The notes under the pieces are model-generated. The model was not told where the DNA came from, did no database searches, and worked only from the letters and a program-made list of their open reading frames with translations. Shown piece by piece: positions 45,693-59,827 of a DNA stretch of 64,000 nucleotides. Source of the DNA: Ophiosphaerella korrae (lineage: Eukaryota; Ascomycota; Dothideomycetes; Pleosporales; Phaeosphaeriaceae). The stretch spans positions 1-64,000 of the forward strand of contig JALNQF010000034.1 of NCBI GenBank assembly GCA_028456385.1, in the 5' to 3' direction. Every line of letters starts with the position of its first letter. Positions within the stretch are counted from its first letter, which is position 1. The translations under genes and the position numbers were made by a program.

Positions 45693-48090
45693 ATGGCTAA
45701 CTTTAGCAAACCCCAGAGCCTCATGACCATGCTGGTCGCTCTCTTCGCCATTCTCCAAGTCACAGTTGCTTCGCAGCACGGCGCACACCACAATGCTCAC
45801 CGTCGCAGTCTCGCCGACGAGGTCATCAAGGCTCAGCTTGACGATGCCTCTGCCGCTCTTGCTAAGCGTGACATTGGTCCTTTCATTGCCATCAGTGGTG
45901 TCTGCAGCACTGGTACCAACTGGTGGGGAGACTGTGACGGAAATGGTCGTCAATCCTACCCCCGTCGTGAAATTCGTGATTTGAAGAACGACGCTGATCA
46001 GTGGAACTTGTACCTTCTTGGCATGGAGAGGTTCATGAACAAGGGCAAAGATGACAAGCTAGGCTACTACCAGATTGCCGGTGTTCATGGCCGCCCCTTC
46101 GTATCGTGGAACAACTTCCCAACTCCACTGGTGAACCAGGCTGGTTTCTGCCCTCACTCTCAAATTCTGTTCGGATCCTGGCACAGGCCCTACCTTGCTA
46201 TTTATGAGGTATATATTCCCATAGACTACCTCACTGCAGATGTTTAGACTAACAACCTATTAGCAAGCTTGGTACCTAGCCGTTACTGAGGTCATCAACG
46301 ACTTCCCTCAAGACCAGCGCCAGCGATGGAGGAATGCTGCTCAAACCCTACGTATGCCATACTGGGATTGGGCGCAAGAAACAAACGGTGGACCAACTGT
46401 TCCCACGAGCATTCGTGACCAGCGTGTCACAGTCACCAAGCCTCAAGGTCAGGTCAGCATTGCCAACCCGCTTTACTCGTACAGCTGGGGTGACTCGCTT
46501 CCCAACGAGATTGGAGGTGGCCCATGGAATAACAACCCCTTCACTCTCCGCCGCCCCGTTGCCAACCCTACTCGCAGCAACAACAATGAAATGAACGCTC
46601 GCTTCGATGGCATGCGAATTTCTCTCCGTGACCGCGTTTTCGCCTTGTTCTCAAGCAAGCAGTCCTGGGGATACGCCACTACTTCCCAGATCGGTGTTCG
46701 CACTGACCTCAGCGGTAGCGGTGTTGACAGCTTCGAATCTGTTCACGATGCTATCCACAACACCGCCGGTGGTGAATCTGGTGGCCACATGTACTACCTT
46801 GATATGTCTTCGTTCGATCCTATCTTCTGGCTTCACCACACCAACATTGACCGTCTCATGAACATGTACCAATACATTGTTCCCGATACCTGGGTCGCTA
46901 ATGGTAACATCAACCGTCCCATGGCACAGTGGAATGAGGGTGAGGCAAAGAACGGTGGAACTCCCCTTAAGCCATTCACCAAGAGCACCTATGGTGACTA
47001 TTTCAACAGCGGCGACGTCCGGGAGACCCGTGTTTTCGGTTACTACTACCCTGAGACCAGCGACCGCTCCTATGGTCAGGTTGCTCAGGCCGTTACCCAG
47101 CTTTACGGGGCTGGTGTTCGCCAGCTTAACAAGCGTGACTCTCCTGTTGACGAGAAGACTGGCCAGTACCTTGGCCGTCCTATGAAGGAGGGTGACTACC
47201 ACCACGTCCTCGATATCACTGCCGACAGGTTTGCCATGGAGGGTTCCTACACCATCCACTGCTTCATCGGCGATGATGGCAACTCGACTTCCACCAACTC
47301 GACCGCTCCTTACGGTAACTCGACTGCTCCTTATACCAACGCGACTAGCTCCGCCTACAACCCAAGCTCTACCGCTCCCGTCAACCCATACAAGAATGGC
47401 ACCGGTGAGGTTCTTGAAGACTATGACCCATCCAAGGATTTCACTCGCGACCCTAACTATGTTGGTGCTTACGGTGTTCTCGGAGGTATGATGGCTGGAG
47501 GCAACTCATCTTATAAGGTCATGACCCGTGGTTCTCTCCCGCTTACCACCTGCCTCCAGGGCAAGGAATACTTCGGCAAGCTCAAGTCGCTCAAGCCTGA
47601 GGATGTCGAGCCTTACCTCCAGAAGAACCTCTACTACAAGGTCATTGGTGTTAAGGGCGAGATCGACCCTAAGACCATTCCTAACTTCCACGTCGCTGCC
47701 AAGTGCACCAAGGTTACCCCTGCGGCATCTGAGTATGAGCTCCCAGATCTCAGCGCACCATACACAGTCCTCGAGAAGGCCACTGAGAAGCTTCCATGTG
47801 GCCAGCCCTACACCTATACTCCTCAGCCCGTTGACATTCCTATTCCTAATGCTTCGTACGAGGAGGGCAGCAGCGGCAGCTACCCCGGCTCCAACAACAA
47901 CGGCGGCAACTATGCCAGCCCTGGCCAAACCAACAACAACAACGGTGGTGGTAACGGCAAGCCCGGTGTCAGCTACCCCACCAACGGTGTCTTCCCTTAC
48001 CCAACTCTCCCATGGCAAGAGCAAGGCTACTGCGCTGTTGTGCAAACAATCAAATATGTGTATCCTGATGGCAAGTCAGCCGCCTACTAG
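45693..48090 (+). CDS. Secreted tyrosinase (type-3 copper phenol oxidase)
   Basis: Oxidises phenols to o-quinones, for pigment formation or phenol detoxification outside the cell. Two exons, 45693-46208 and 46264-48090, with a 55 bp intron; 780 residues. A signal peptide (about 1-27, ending VTVAS) is followed by a His-rich propeptide and a Lys-Arg site (58-59) suited to Kex2 cleavage, so the mature chain may start at D60. CuA ligands: H132 (VHGRPF), H155 in CPH (C153-x-H155 is the arrangement forming a Cys-His thioether in Neurospora tyrosinase) and H164 (WHRPYLAIYEQ). CuB ligands: H333 and H337 (SVHDAIHN) and H363 (DPIFWLHH). All are present. A long C-terminal extension contains a cluster of N-glycosylation sequons (NST, NST, NST, NAT), a closing-domain-like part and an Asn/Gly-rich linker. 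Latent proenzyme behaviour is likely by family analogy. Confidence 0.94.
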
Positions 48091-48928
48091 AGCGAGTTTT
48101 TGGAGTATGCGAAGCGCGTGGTTAGAACATGTGCATGTTAGATGAGCGAGTTACATAATACCTATTTCCCAATGTACATTGTCATGAAAAACCGAAAAGA
48201 TGTTTCTCTATGCGTGAATCTTTTGCTCGTGAACTTCTCTGGAAGTGAGAACAGTCGTGCAACAGCAAAGACATCTTGTTCTATCATCACTTATGCCCAT
48301 CGCATCACACCTACATGATCAAAACCTGCCTATTCATCAACATTCAGCCCCCTTCTGTAGTCAAACTTGGCTTCGTCCCAGCACCAAATTTTCCGAATTT
48401 TAGCTCCGGAACGGGTCGTTCAATATACATGCATGCACAAGTTCGGTATGATACTTGAACTATCAAGGGTTGTCCTGGAGCAAATATATATATATATGTG
48501 TGTGGCTGAGTAAGGTGTGGATGGGTCTTGTGTCACTTATATTTCGCTCGGAGATGAGAAAAGCATACATATCACCGCGCCTTGGACATGACGTAAACCA
48601 AACTCTGATTGTCGATTGAGTAAGCTTCGTACGAATACGGCGCTGGATGCACTGTTTGTAGGGGGGGAAAGTGGGTGGGTCATGCTGGACATGCGACTGC
48701 AGTCATATTTTTGGGGTGTCGCTCAGGCGCAAGCATGCACATGAGCAAAGATATCGCAAGTGCCGAGTACACACTTGTTGAATCCTACCATATTTTTGTC
48801 TAAAGCAAAACGCCATTCTGTCCCGTTGGAATGCAAGATATTGTCTTGAACATCGCCTTGTCTTATGCAATTCGTCAAATCGTGGCCAAAAGTTACAAAC
48901 GCCTGCGCTATGCTATGCTGTCACCCCT
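48091..48928. other. Intergenic between convergent genes
   Basis: Contains the 3' ends of tyrosinase (plus) and JJJ1 (minus), a short (TA)n near 48485 and a G8 run near 48661. No gene seen. Confidence 0.5.
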
Positions 48929-50660
48929 TCACCGCTTGCCCTTCTTCTTTCCTTTTCCGTTAGTTACGCTCTTCAATGCAGCGTGTTTTGGATTGTCCTG
49001 TAGATGTTGATGCAGTTGTGTCTTTGAAGAGAAAGCGGCATCGCAGCCAAGACACTTCTGACCCACACCTGCACTTTCGGCGGCGTCGGTCTGCTTTGCT
49101 GCTTTCTTTGCGCGTTTCTGTGCAGCTTTGCCTAGCTTTGGGATTTGTGAGGCCGGATCTTCTTCTGCGGGAAGGTCGCGAAATGGCTTGTTTTCCGTGG
49201 TAAAAGGGTCAGTAGAGGCTTGAGTAGATGCCAGTCCGTTGAGGCGGGCTTCGATAGTAGATCGAGGGGCGTATTCATCCTCATCGTCGTTATCATCATC
49301 TTTTTCCTCTTCCGTATTCTCACCTAGGCTGTCATGATTACTGAGTAATACCTTCGGCGAGACTTCACCGTGACCATCTGCGTCTTCCTCTTTCGGAATA
49401 GTTTCCTCGACCTGGAGCTCGCCCGTATTCTCTGTGAGTTCTTCAATAGAGTCGTCCGGCCCGTTCGTATCCAATGCATTGTCATCATTGGTAGGTGTTA
49501 TGACACCACTACTAGGTGCGTCTTCGTCCAGATTGAGGTTCGCGTTGTCCTTCTGCATCTTGCGCTTGAGCGCCTGGATAGCCTTTTGGTGCTTCTTGCT
49601 CCTCTCGTGTGCTTCGTATTGTCGCTCACTTTTGAAGGTCTTATTACAGGCTACGCACTCAAAATGCTCTTCTTCAATTTCCTCTTCGGTCTCCTCTTCT
49701 TCATCGGCTGGACGTGCTGTAGCCCAGCTTGGTAGTGCCTGTGCCTCCTCGTCCAGTTTGGCCTGTTGGGCAGCTCTTGCTCGGGCAGCCTGTTCTTTGA
49801 TCGCGATTCGTTGTGATTTTGCCTTCTCTTCTGCCGACTGTGTGTCAGGCTTGTAGCGTGGGTCGCGCTTGCGTACAAAGGCGACCAGTGTTCTAACAGC
49901 CTCATTGAACTCGCGTCGGCCCTCATCGCGATATTTCTGGTTCTCCTTTTCTGCCATCCGACGCGTACGGCGATCAGGTGCCTCAGATAAGCGGTAGACG
50001 TCCAACCACGCATAGCTCTTGACGGTTGCAAAATTGCTCCATGCAGAGTAGAAGGCACGCACAACATCCCCATGTGCATCGTCCTTGTGGCCGAATGTGG
50101 GGTAGTCTGGGATATTTACATTGTCGTAGTCGGCTGCGTACTCCTCTTCTTTAGCCAGCTCCTCAAACGTCTCTCGCACAAAGCCGAAGAAGCCGTTGGG
50201 CGAGTCTGAATAGTCAATCTTCCCTCTAAACTTGCCCATCATGCGCGTCAGGTCGTGGGCCGTCGTCACGCGCATGTTGCCCTGGTAGTGGTCCTCTGTC
50301 GCGCCTTCCCCGCTGCCACCCCGCAATATGTCCCCTTCATGCGCATCGTACCACGCCCGCTCTTGTTCGTCTGATAAAATTTCGTAGGCTGTTTGAATTT
50401 CGGCGAAGAGGGTCGTCGCGCGTTCCACGTCGCCATGGTTGCGGTCTGGATGAAGCTCAAGCGCTTTCTTCCGGTATGCCTTCTTCAGCCTGGGCCTTGT
50501 TAGTCGCGATGCTTGCTGAGATGCATAGGGACACGACACACTCATCCTGCGTGGCGCTTCTCTCTACTCCCAGCAGCTCATAGTAACTCGTCTTGACTTC
50601 ACCACTACCGTTGTTTCCAGGTGCGCCGCCGCCTCCCGTCGACGACTGTCCGGCACCCAT
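48929..50660 (-). CDS. JJJ1: J-domain co-chaperone JJJ1 (DNAJC21-like)
   Basis: Hsp70 co-chaperone of cytosolic 60S ribosome maturation; with Rei1 it releases and recycles the Arx1/Alb1 export factors. Two exons, 50660-50542 and 50489-48929, with a 52 bp intron (GTGTGT...CCCAG); 559 residues. A Gly-rich leader is followed by the J domain, about 24-95: [20 protein letters not shown], then HPDRNHG with the essential HPD, then [21 protein letters not shown] middle helical region ([20 protein letters not shown]) and a charged coiled stretch follow. Two C2H2 zinc fingers of the U1-like type are visible: [20 protein letters not shown] with H, and near the end [17 protein letters not shown]. Very basic last residues (KGKKKGKR). 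This domain order is diagnostic for JJJ1. Divergent from the SPX-RING gene. Confidence 0.95.
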
Positions 50661-51334
50661 ATTTGATCAGCCAGGCTCTAACGCAAGTTGTGGCACTAGC
50701 ATACGAGCTGTGAGGGAATTTATATTCTAGAATCGACGACCAAAGTTTGACTGCTTGGTCGTTTGAATGTGTGACTGTGCAGAAGCAAGCCCATTGGCTG
50801 GGGGATGGGGGCGAAATTTGCTTGCGCAAACCTGAGGGAGCGCCGCGGCCTCAAGCAGTCTAGCCACAGCACCCCAAAGTCAACGTTTTTTATGTCCATG
50901 ACGAGTTTTTGCTTTTTTCCATAAAGCATGCTGCTCCCCCACACATTCTCATCTGAAACTACTGAGAGATCTCAAACAAGCCACATTCATCCTGGGGAAG
51001 CCCATTCCAGCTAGCGCCCAAGCATTTCATCATCAGATCACGAAGCGCATGACCGACGAAAGAAGACGCCACAGCCAGCAGTCAACACTTGCGCCTTCGA
51101 CCAACCTACTGTCTCCTTTCCTCCCTCCAACTCCTCTCGCCTTCAGTATTATACACCGCTATCGCATTTGTTGAAGGCGATAGCGATATCAATCGTCCGG
51201 CACGTTTTGAACCCTGGATCGATCTGTGGTTCCGGAGCAAGCCCCACAACAATCAGTGCCTTCGCCCAGCCCACGTGCATTTTTGACAGGCTCTGAACGG
51301 CCAGCCCTGCCACCTAGTACCGCCCACCTGGACC
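50661..51334. promoter_or_regulatory. Shared promoter region of JJJ1 and SPX-RING gene
   Basis: 674 bp between divergent ATGs. The part next to the SPX-RING gene is pyrimidine-rich (about 51100-51150) and contains several ATGs and short upstream frames. No TATA box is evident. Confidence 0.4.
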
Positions 51335-52811
51335 ATGAAGTTCGGCCACGCCTTCAAACAGAGCCTCAGGAACGAAGGCTTCCCGCCCGAGTGGGTCGAC
51401 TCAGCCATTTCTTACTCGCAGCTCAAGAAATGCATCAACAGGCTCACAAATGAACTGCATCAGGTTGGGCTCGACCCAGACAAGTTGTCCAAGCTGCTGA
51501 AGCACGTCGAAGACTACAACGCCTCTGCTGATCAAGCCGACGATCAAGACCGACCATTCAAATACATTCTTAATGGAGACGATCCCGCACATGTATCTAC
51601 AAAAGCACCAACCCCTTTCCAGCCGAAACTCTTATTCTATGTCAATGAAACCACCGGTGAGCTCCATAGCGCTAGGCTAGATGAGGAGACGAAGCGCAAA
51701 CTGCAAATGCTGGCCGTGGAAGCAGGCATGACCCAGCAGCACGTCATTCAAGAGTCTGGATCGATCAAAACATCAGACTCCGAGGACTTGGTAGGGTATC
51801 GCACAGTTGAGGTGCCCCTTACATCTGACATTGAATTCTTCGCTAGGCTTAGCAATGAGATCTCGGGCCTAGAGAAGTTGCAAGAGCGAGAAGAAAAGAG
51901 AATGCACAAGCAGATCGAAGACTTGGGGAAGCAGATAGCCAAGACGACAGACCCTGATAAACGGTCCAATAGGAAGACACTAGCAGCTTGGCGACAGGTT
52001 TTCCAGCTCTATGTCGAGGAAGGTATCTTCTTTGGCAATACAGAAATTGATCATAAATCGCATGATTCAGACAAGGCCATGCAAAGGCTAGCCGAGTTCT
52101 CCAAAAAAGTTGCACGAGCCGGCGTGGTAGAACGGCTACAAAAGAAGGATAACATGCCCGCATTGAACATGTTTATGCATATCAATCGAGAAATCTTGCA
52201 GGGACTCCGCTTCGGCGAGATCAACCATAACGCCATGGTAAAAATCCTGAAGAGTAAGGTAATATGATAACGAATAGGCTACAAAACTACGGTACTAATC
52301 CCATCCAGAATTCGACAAACGAACGGCGCTCGGCGTGAAACAGACCTTTCCACGTCAAATCGAATATCCCGAATTCTCCGAGCATCTAGCCAAAACAGTC
52401 TGCGCTGAAGTCAACACTCACATCTTGAGCAGTATCCCCCAGATCGACGATTATTCATGTCCTATGTGTATGGAGATCAAGTGGCGACCCGTCAAGCTGC
52501 GCTGCGAGCACGTCTTTTGCATTCGCTGCTTAATCGTCATGCAGAATAACAAACAGCACAACTGTCCATTCTGCCGCCAGCCAACAGTGTTTGATGCCAA
52601 TTCAGGTATGCCAACCCATCTTGCTAGAAAAGCCTAAAAAAAACCCCCGATAACTAATACCCATATAGACAACCTCGACCACGAACTAGCTCTCTTCCTG
52701 AAGAAATGGTTCCCCGAGGAAGTCAAGACTAAACAACGATATAACGAGTTGATGGCTGGGGTAGATCAGTATGGCGAGGTGTATGCTAGCCAAAAGTGCG
52801 TCGTCATGTAA
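51335..52811 (+). CDS. SPX-RING E3 ubiquitin ligase (RING-14 type)
   Basis: Predicted ubiquitin ligase with an N-terminal SPX domain, which in other proteins senses inositol pyrophosphates and phosphate status. Exons 51335-52253, 52309-52605 and 52669-52811; introns 55 and 63 bp; 452 residues. SPX: MKFGHAFKQSLRNEGFPPEW at the start, YSQLKKCINRL, and the lysine-surface helix restored by splicing (MVKILKKFDKRTALGVKQTF). RING, about 357-396: CPMC, CEHVFCIRC, CPFC. The frame ends KCVVM, a CaaX-type prenylation tail. However, two more textbook introns, 52796-52847 (52 bp, GTGCGT...GGTAG) and 52872-52924 (53 bp, GTAAGT...GATAG), follow; splicing both replaces CVVM with a tail ending at 52937 (459 residues). 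Either end or both may be real. Confidence 0.92.
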
Positions 52812-53499
52812 CATCGTACCCTCTAATATATGCTAAGATTTTGGTAGGTTTCTTCGAGGAGGTTCGCTATGGTAAGTTACACACCGTATCCATATTATGG
52901 ATAGCGATGCTAATCATTCGATAGGCATATGGTTTGAGAAAACATTGCATCACATATGGTGGCTGTTTGTTTGCGGCATGTGGTTTTGATTGAGATACCC
53001 AAATTCGCGTGTGCATTTGCTCACTATAACTTTGTTGTATTTAGCTTATGAGTGTTTTGTCTAAGTTCTCCGTTGCAGCATATATATTTCTTATTCTGTT
53101 TTCGCTCTTGCTAATTTGTGTCCTCCACTTTGGACGCGGGCACGACATAGTTACTACTAGTCAGTGTCACGCCAAGTGCCTGTACCTTTTGGCAACATTG
53201 AGCCACTTCAAGGCGTATTATGTATTAAGGGCAAGCTTATACACGTATCTTAAGAAAGTGATTGGCGGTCATATCCGGGCAGCCAAGGGATTTGTCAGGA
53301 ACTTGAAGTGGACTTCACGCGGAGTAACAAAACAAGTGCAACCCAATAATCAAAAATGTGGTGTAGACGATATATTATGCCATTACTATCCTTCTTTATC
53401 ATCCTCGTTCTATCTAATATAATGCTTTGCAGAGCAACATGCTAAATATATACAGTATAAAAGCCGATCTTAAATCTTAGTATGACCCAATCGACCAGC
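52812..53499. other. Intergenic between convergent genes
   Basis: Holds the 3' region of the SPX-RING gene (possibly its last small exons to 52937) and the 3' end of the PhiA-like gene. A 124-codon plus-strand frame (53048-53422) begins with a hydrophobic stretch but has no recognisable domain and lies in AT-rich DNA. Confidence 0.5.
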
Positions 53500-54096
53500 T
53501 TAGGCAGCCTCGGTGCGGGAAGTGTAGTAGCACTTGGTCGCATTCTCCTCCATCTGGACCTTGGCGGTGAAGCCGACACAGTCCTTGTTACCACCAGGGG
53601 TGGAGCTGTTGCCCAACCAGATGCTCCAGCCGCCACCGAGGGCATTGGGGCAGGCCTGGAAGCCCTCAGTGGCGCCGTTGCCAGCATCGAAGACCAAGTT
53701 GTCGTTCTCGTCAATCTTAAATGGACCACGCTGCTGGTTCTTGCCAATGCCTTGGACACCAGTGGTGTAGCCGAGGAATCCCTGGCCCATGCCGGAGCGG
53801 TCGGTGTAGGCTTGTAGAGGTGGGTTGGGGGTGTATAGGTAGAGGTCACCGTCCTCGGTCAGGCTGAAGGACGCCCATTCATGGGGCTCGGGTCCGCATG
53901 TGGAGCCCTGGGCGGGGGCCTTGAGGCGGAAGCCAGAGTTGAGGGCTTGGACGCTGGAGTAGTGGATTTCGGAGCCAGAGCGGATGGCCATGAGACGGAA
54001 GACGCCTGGAGTAGAGGGCTTGTCGGTCTGTGCAATGGGAGAAGCGCTGACGAGGGCCGCCGAGGTAGCGAGAAGAGTGGTGGTTGCGTACTTCAT
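53500..54096 (-). CDS. Secreted cell-wall protein, PhiA-like
   Basis: 198 residues, no intron. An N-terminal signal peptide (MKYATTTLLATSAALVSA, cleavage near residue 18-20) leads to a secreted protein resembling Aspergillus PhiA, a wall protein needed for phialide and conidium development. Landmarks: FRLMAIRSGSEIHYSSVQAL, EDGDLYLYTPNP, YTDRSGMGQGFLGYTTG, QACPNALGGGWSIWLG and DCVGFTAKV, with conserved cysteines (C in STCGP, QACPN, KDCVG, TKCYY) and a sequon NSS. The start is preceded by an unusual CAA-rich leader and a TATA box 145 nt upstream. The gene probably is strongly and developmentally expressed, by analogy with phiA. Confidence 0.9.
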   Translation of the reverse strand: MKYATTTLLATSAALVSASPIAQTDKPSTPGVFRLMAIRSGSEIHYSSVQALNSGFRLKAPAQGSTCGPEPHEWASFSLTEDGDLYLYTPNPPLQAYTDRSGMGQGFLGYTTGVQGIGKNQQRGPFKIDENDNLVFDAGNGATEGFQACPNALGGGWSIWLGNSSTPGGNKDCVGFTAKVQMEENATKCYYTSRTEAA

Positions 54097-54139
54097 GGTT
54101 GTTGTTGTTATTGTTATTGTTGTTGTGGTGGTGGTGTTG
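54097..54139 (-). promoter_or_regulatory. CAA/CCA-repeat 5' leader
   Basis: Immediately upstream of the PhiA-like ATG the sense strand is a G-poor run of CAC/CAA/TAA-type triplets (CACCACCACAACAACAATAA-like), expected to be unstructured in mRNA. Confidence 0.6.
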
Positions 54140-54240
54140 AGAGTGGTTTGTGTATGTGGTTGGTAAGGTTGTATGTGAGGATGGATGGATGGAATGGTTG
54201 TGCTGTGATGATATTTCTTCCTGACAGCAGGCACATCAGC

Positions 54241-54247
54241 TTATATA
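54241..54247 (-). promoter_or_regulatory. TATA box of the PhiA-like gene
   Basis: TATATAA on the minus strand, 145 nt before the ATG. Transcription about 30-40 nt downstream would give a leader of roughly 100-115 nt that includes the CAA-rich stretch. Confidence 0.6.
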
Positions 54248-55278
54248 CCCATCCTGCCTCGTATCTTAGAAGCTGAATAGAGCACTCTCCCTGGTCAGCT
54301 CCCCGTTTCAAACAATGAGGCTGAGAGGTCGTCCCTCGGCCAGTGCAACGTGATGACTTCATCCACTCGGAACACAATACGAGCCTCACCCCAGTATTTT
54401 GCACGTCGGCTGTGGCGCCGCGGTCCCCATGGCGTAATTGTCTAGTCTTCCTTCCTGGCATTCCGGAGGTTTACGAAATTGAGCGAGGACAAGGCTTGAG
54501 TGACGTTACAGTCGCCACAAATTGCGGCCCGAATATGCTAGTGTGACTGTCCGATTGGCGGCCGTTATTCAACGTGAATCCAAAATAGAAAGAGAGGGGA
54601 CGGGCTCAGTCGCTCAGTCCCCTTATGATCACAAAAACTATTGGGATGTACACGACGAAAGCGGAGTGTCAATACGCATTGGATGCTCTTTTTCATGCTG
54701 CCTGCCCATGGCAATTCCAGACTATGACATTCGGATACGATCGACGATCAAGAAACGATATAACTATCGTGGTGTAAACGAGCGACAGACTTGAGCCAGC
54801 GACATGAAAAAGGCATCGCGTCGGAGTACCGGCCAAATATAAAAATATCTTGGAAGGAAAGGGAATGTCAATTATGCTTATACCTATGGGTATCATGTTC
54901 GGGTCCTCGGCGTGATCGGCAGCGTGATCGATCGACGCGGAGAAATGACTGGCGAAGCAAGGTTTTACGTACAAACAACCTGACCGAAACAAGAATGGAT
55001 GATAGCTGTTAATGGCACCGTGACATGAGTCTCGTACACCATCACCTATGCCGTGGTGAAGCTCCCTCGTTCAATTGAAAGTAACATCGTAATCACAGTT
55101 GAACTGATTGAGAGATATGCAGTACTCGAGTAACAGGAAAGTGCTCTAGGTGAAATGAAGTGTATGGTATCAAGGATACAGACAAGAAGTCCAGACTTCC
55201 ATGTTGACCCCCCCCCCTCCTCAGTGCAAGTCTGTTTTAATGTACATGCCAAAGTTACCGGTGCTCCCATGTACTCCA
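54248..55278. other. Intergenic, no gene seen
   Basis: About 1 kb between the PhiA-like promoter and the 3' end of SWI1 (minus). A C10 run lies at 55208-55217. Short frames only. Confidence 0.5.
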
Positions 55279-58437
<3,159 letters not shown>

Positions 58438-59274
58438 GATGCGCGGCTACGGTGGTGGCTCGAGGGCGCAGGCCGTGGGCGGCGGTGGTGGGCGGCGGGA
58501 CGGGGAGCGCAGGCAAGTGCATGCAAACAGGCTGGGCGGCGGGCGGTCAGCACGTCGACGGGCGGGTTGATGTGTGTCTGATGTGTTTGGATGAACGCGA
58601 CTTGGGCCAGGCGGCCCCGGGCAGGGCGCAGGCAGGGCAGGCAACGGGGGAGGGCAGCAACGGAGCAGATACTCACTGCGCGACGGCTGGCTGTGGGCTA
58701 GCAGGCTCTGCTCATCAGGGCCCGACGGACAAGACGCTGGTTGGGATGCGGTCGATAGCTCACGTTCCGCACGCTCTGGACGCGATGCGTCGTTTGGAGG
58801 CGGAGAGCGAGAAATGGCAGGACCCGGGCCTGGCTGGCTAAGCCTCTTCTGGCCCATCACGTTACCCGCCGCCCGTGTGTGCTCGACACCGCAACGGCGG
58901 GCGCTCGAGGACGGCCCTCCGCAATGGCAGCGTCCGGCAACAGCGTCGACCAGAGCACGCATCGCGCAGGGAGCCTTCGACGACGCGGTTGCGCGTCGAC
59001 GGCCAGTTGGGTGGCTGCGTTGCCCGGCACTCACAAGCCTACCACAGCAGCCTAACTCCATCTGCGCACTCCGCACGCGTGGGTCATCTGCCCGCCGTGG
59101 CACGGAAACACATGTCTTTCTCTCCACTCCACTTATTACATCACGCCTATCTGCTGCCTGCACAAATGGCGCCTTGTTCTCTGGCCCAGTGCCGCTGCGG
59201 TGGGCGACGACCGAGGCCCTGGCCAGCCCGGCCCGACCCTCACTGGCTGCCCCAACACAACCCAGCAACAGGAC

Positions 59275-59320
59275 GGTAGGTAAGTAGGTAGGCAGGCAAG
59301 TAGATGAGTAGATAAATAGG
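59275..59320. repeat. Imperfect GTAG tetranucleotide repeat
   Basis: Run of TAGG/TAAG/CAGG/AGTA-type tetramers in the SWI1/RPT3 intergenic region. Confidence 0.7.
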
Positions 59321-59787
59321 TGCTGTGCAGAGCGAACAGCCCAGACTGCGGTAAGAAGCATCATCCTGTCTGGACTCTCGCAAGTCCTGGTTGGGACGGT
59401 AGTCTGTCTGCCTGTCCTGGCCATCAACCACATCCACAATTGCATCTCTCCTGTGTTTGATCTCTACCTTGACAGACACGCCAGCGAAACCATGCCGTGC
59501 TGTTTTCCCGTTGGCGTATCATGCCGCTCCCAAGTCTTGGTGCCTCGGGCAGCTTGACAAGGGTCGGCGACCATTCACTACCTACCCCATGCTTGCTTGT
59601 GCTGCCAGCTTGATTGCTACACTCAACGCACGCGGTGATCGTCTGTGCACGTGACATCGGGGCTTGGCGCTCCCATTGCCGATCGCGCGCTTCCACAAGC
59701 TACCATGTGCGTTCATCAACATTGCGACAGCCACCCATATCTACCCAAACGCCGCCCTCGCCTCATCAGCACTTGCCCAGACAACCG

Positions 59788-59810
59788 CCCGCCCGCCCGC
59801 CCGCCCTCCT
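59788..59810. repeat. CCCG repeat
   Basis: About five CCCG units within a pyrimidine-rich leader, less than 40 bp before the RPT3 ATG. Confidence 0.7.
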
Positions 59811-59827
59811 CTCCCAACTCTCGCACC

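Larger units (their letters stand above)
58438..59827. promoter_or_regulatory. Divergent promoter region of SWI1 and RPT3
   Basis: 1.4 kb, GC-rich on both sides, without a supportable gene; a 332-codon minus-strand frame crossing it is low-complexity and lacks a domain. It contains a GTAG-type microsatellite (59275-59320) and a CCCG repeat just before RPT3. I looked for a proteasome-associated control element (GGTGGCAAA) and did not find one. Confidence 0.5.

Noticed and set aside
53048..53422. Possible small membrane protein (124 codons)
   Set aside because: One hydrophobic stretch only, in AT-rich convergent 3' flanks; no other support.
58447..59445. 332-codon minus-strand frame upstream of SWI1
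   Set aside because: GC-rich low complexity, no domain, overlaps the SWI1 promoter/leader; probably fortuitous.
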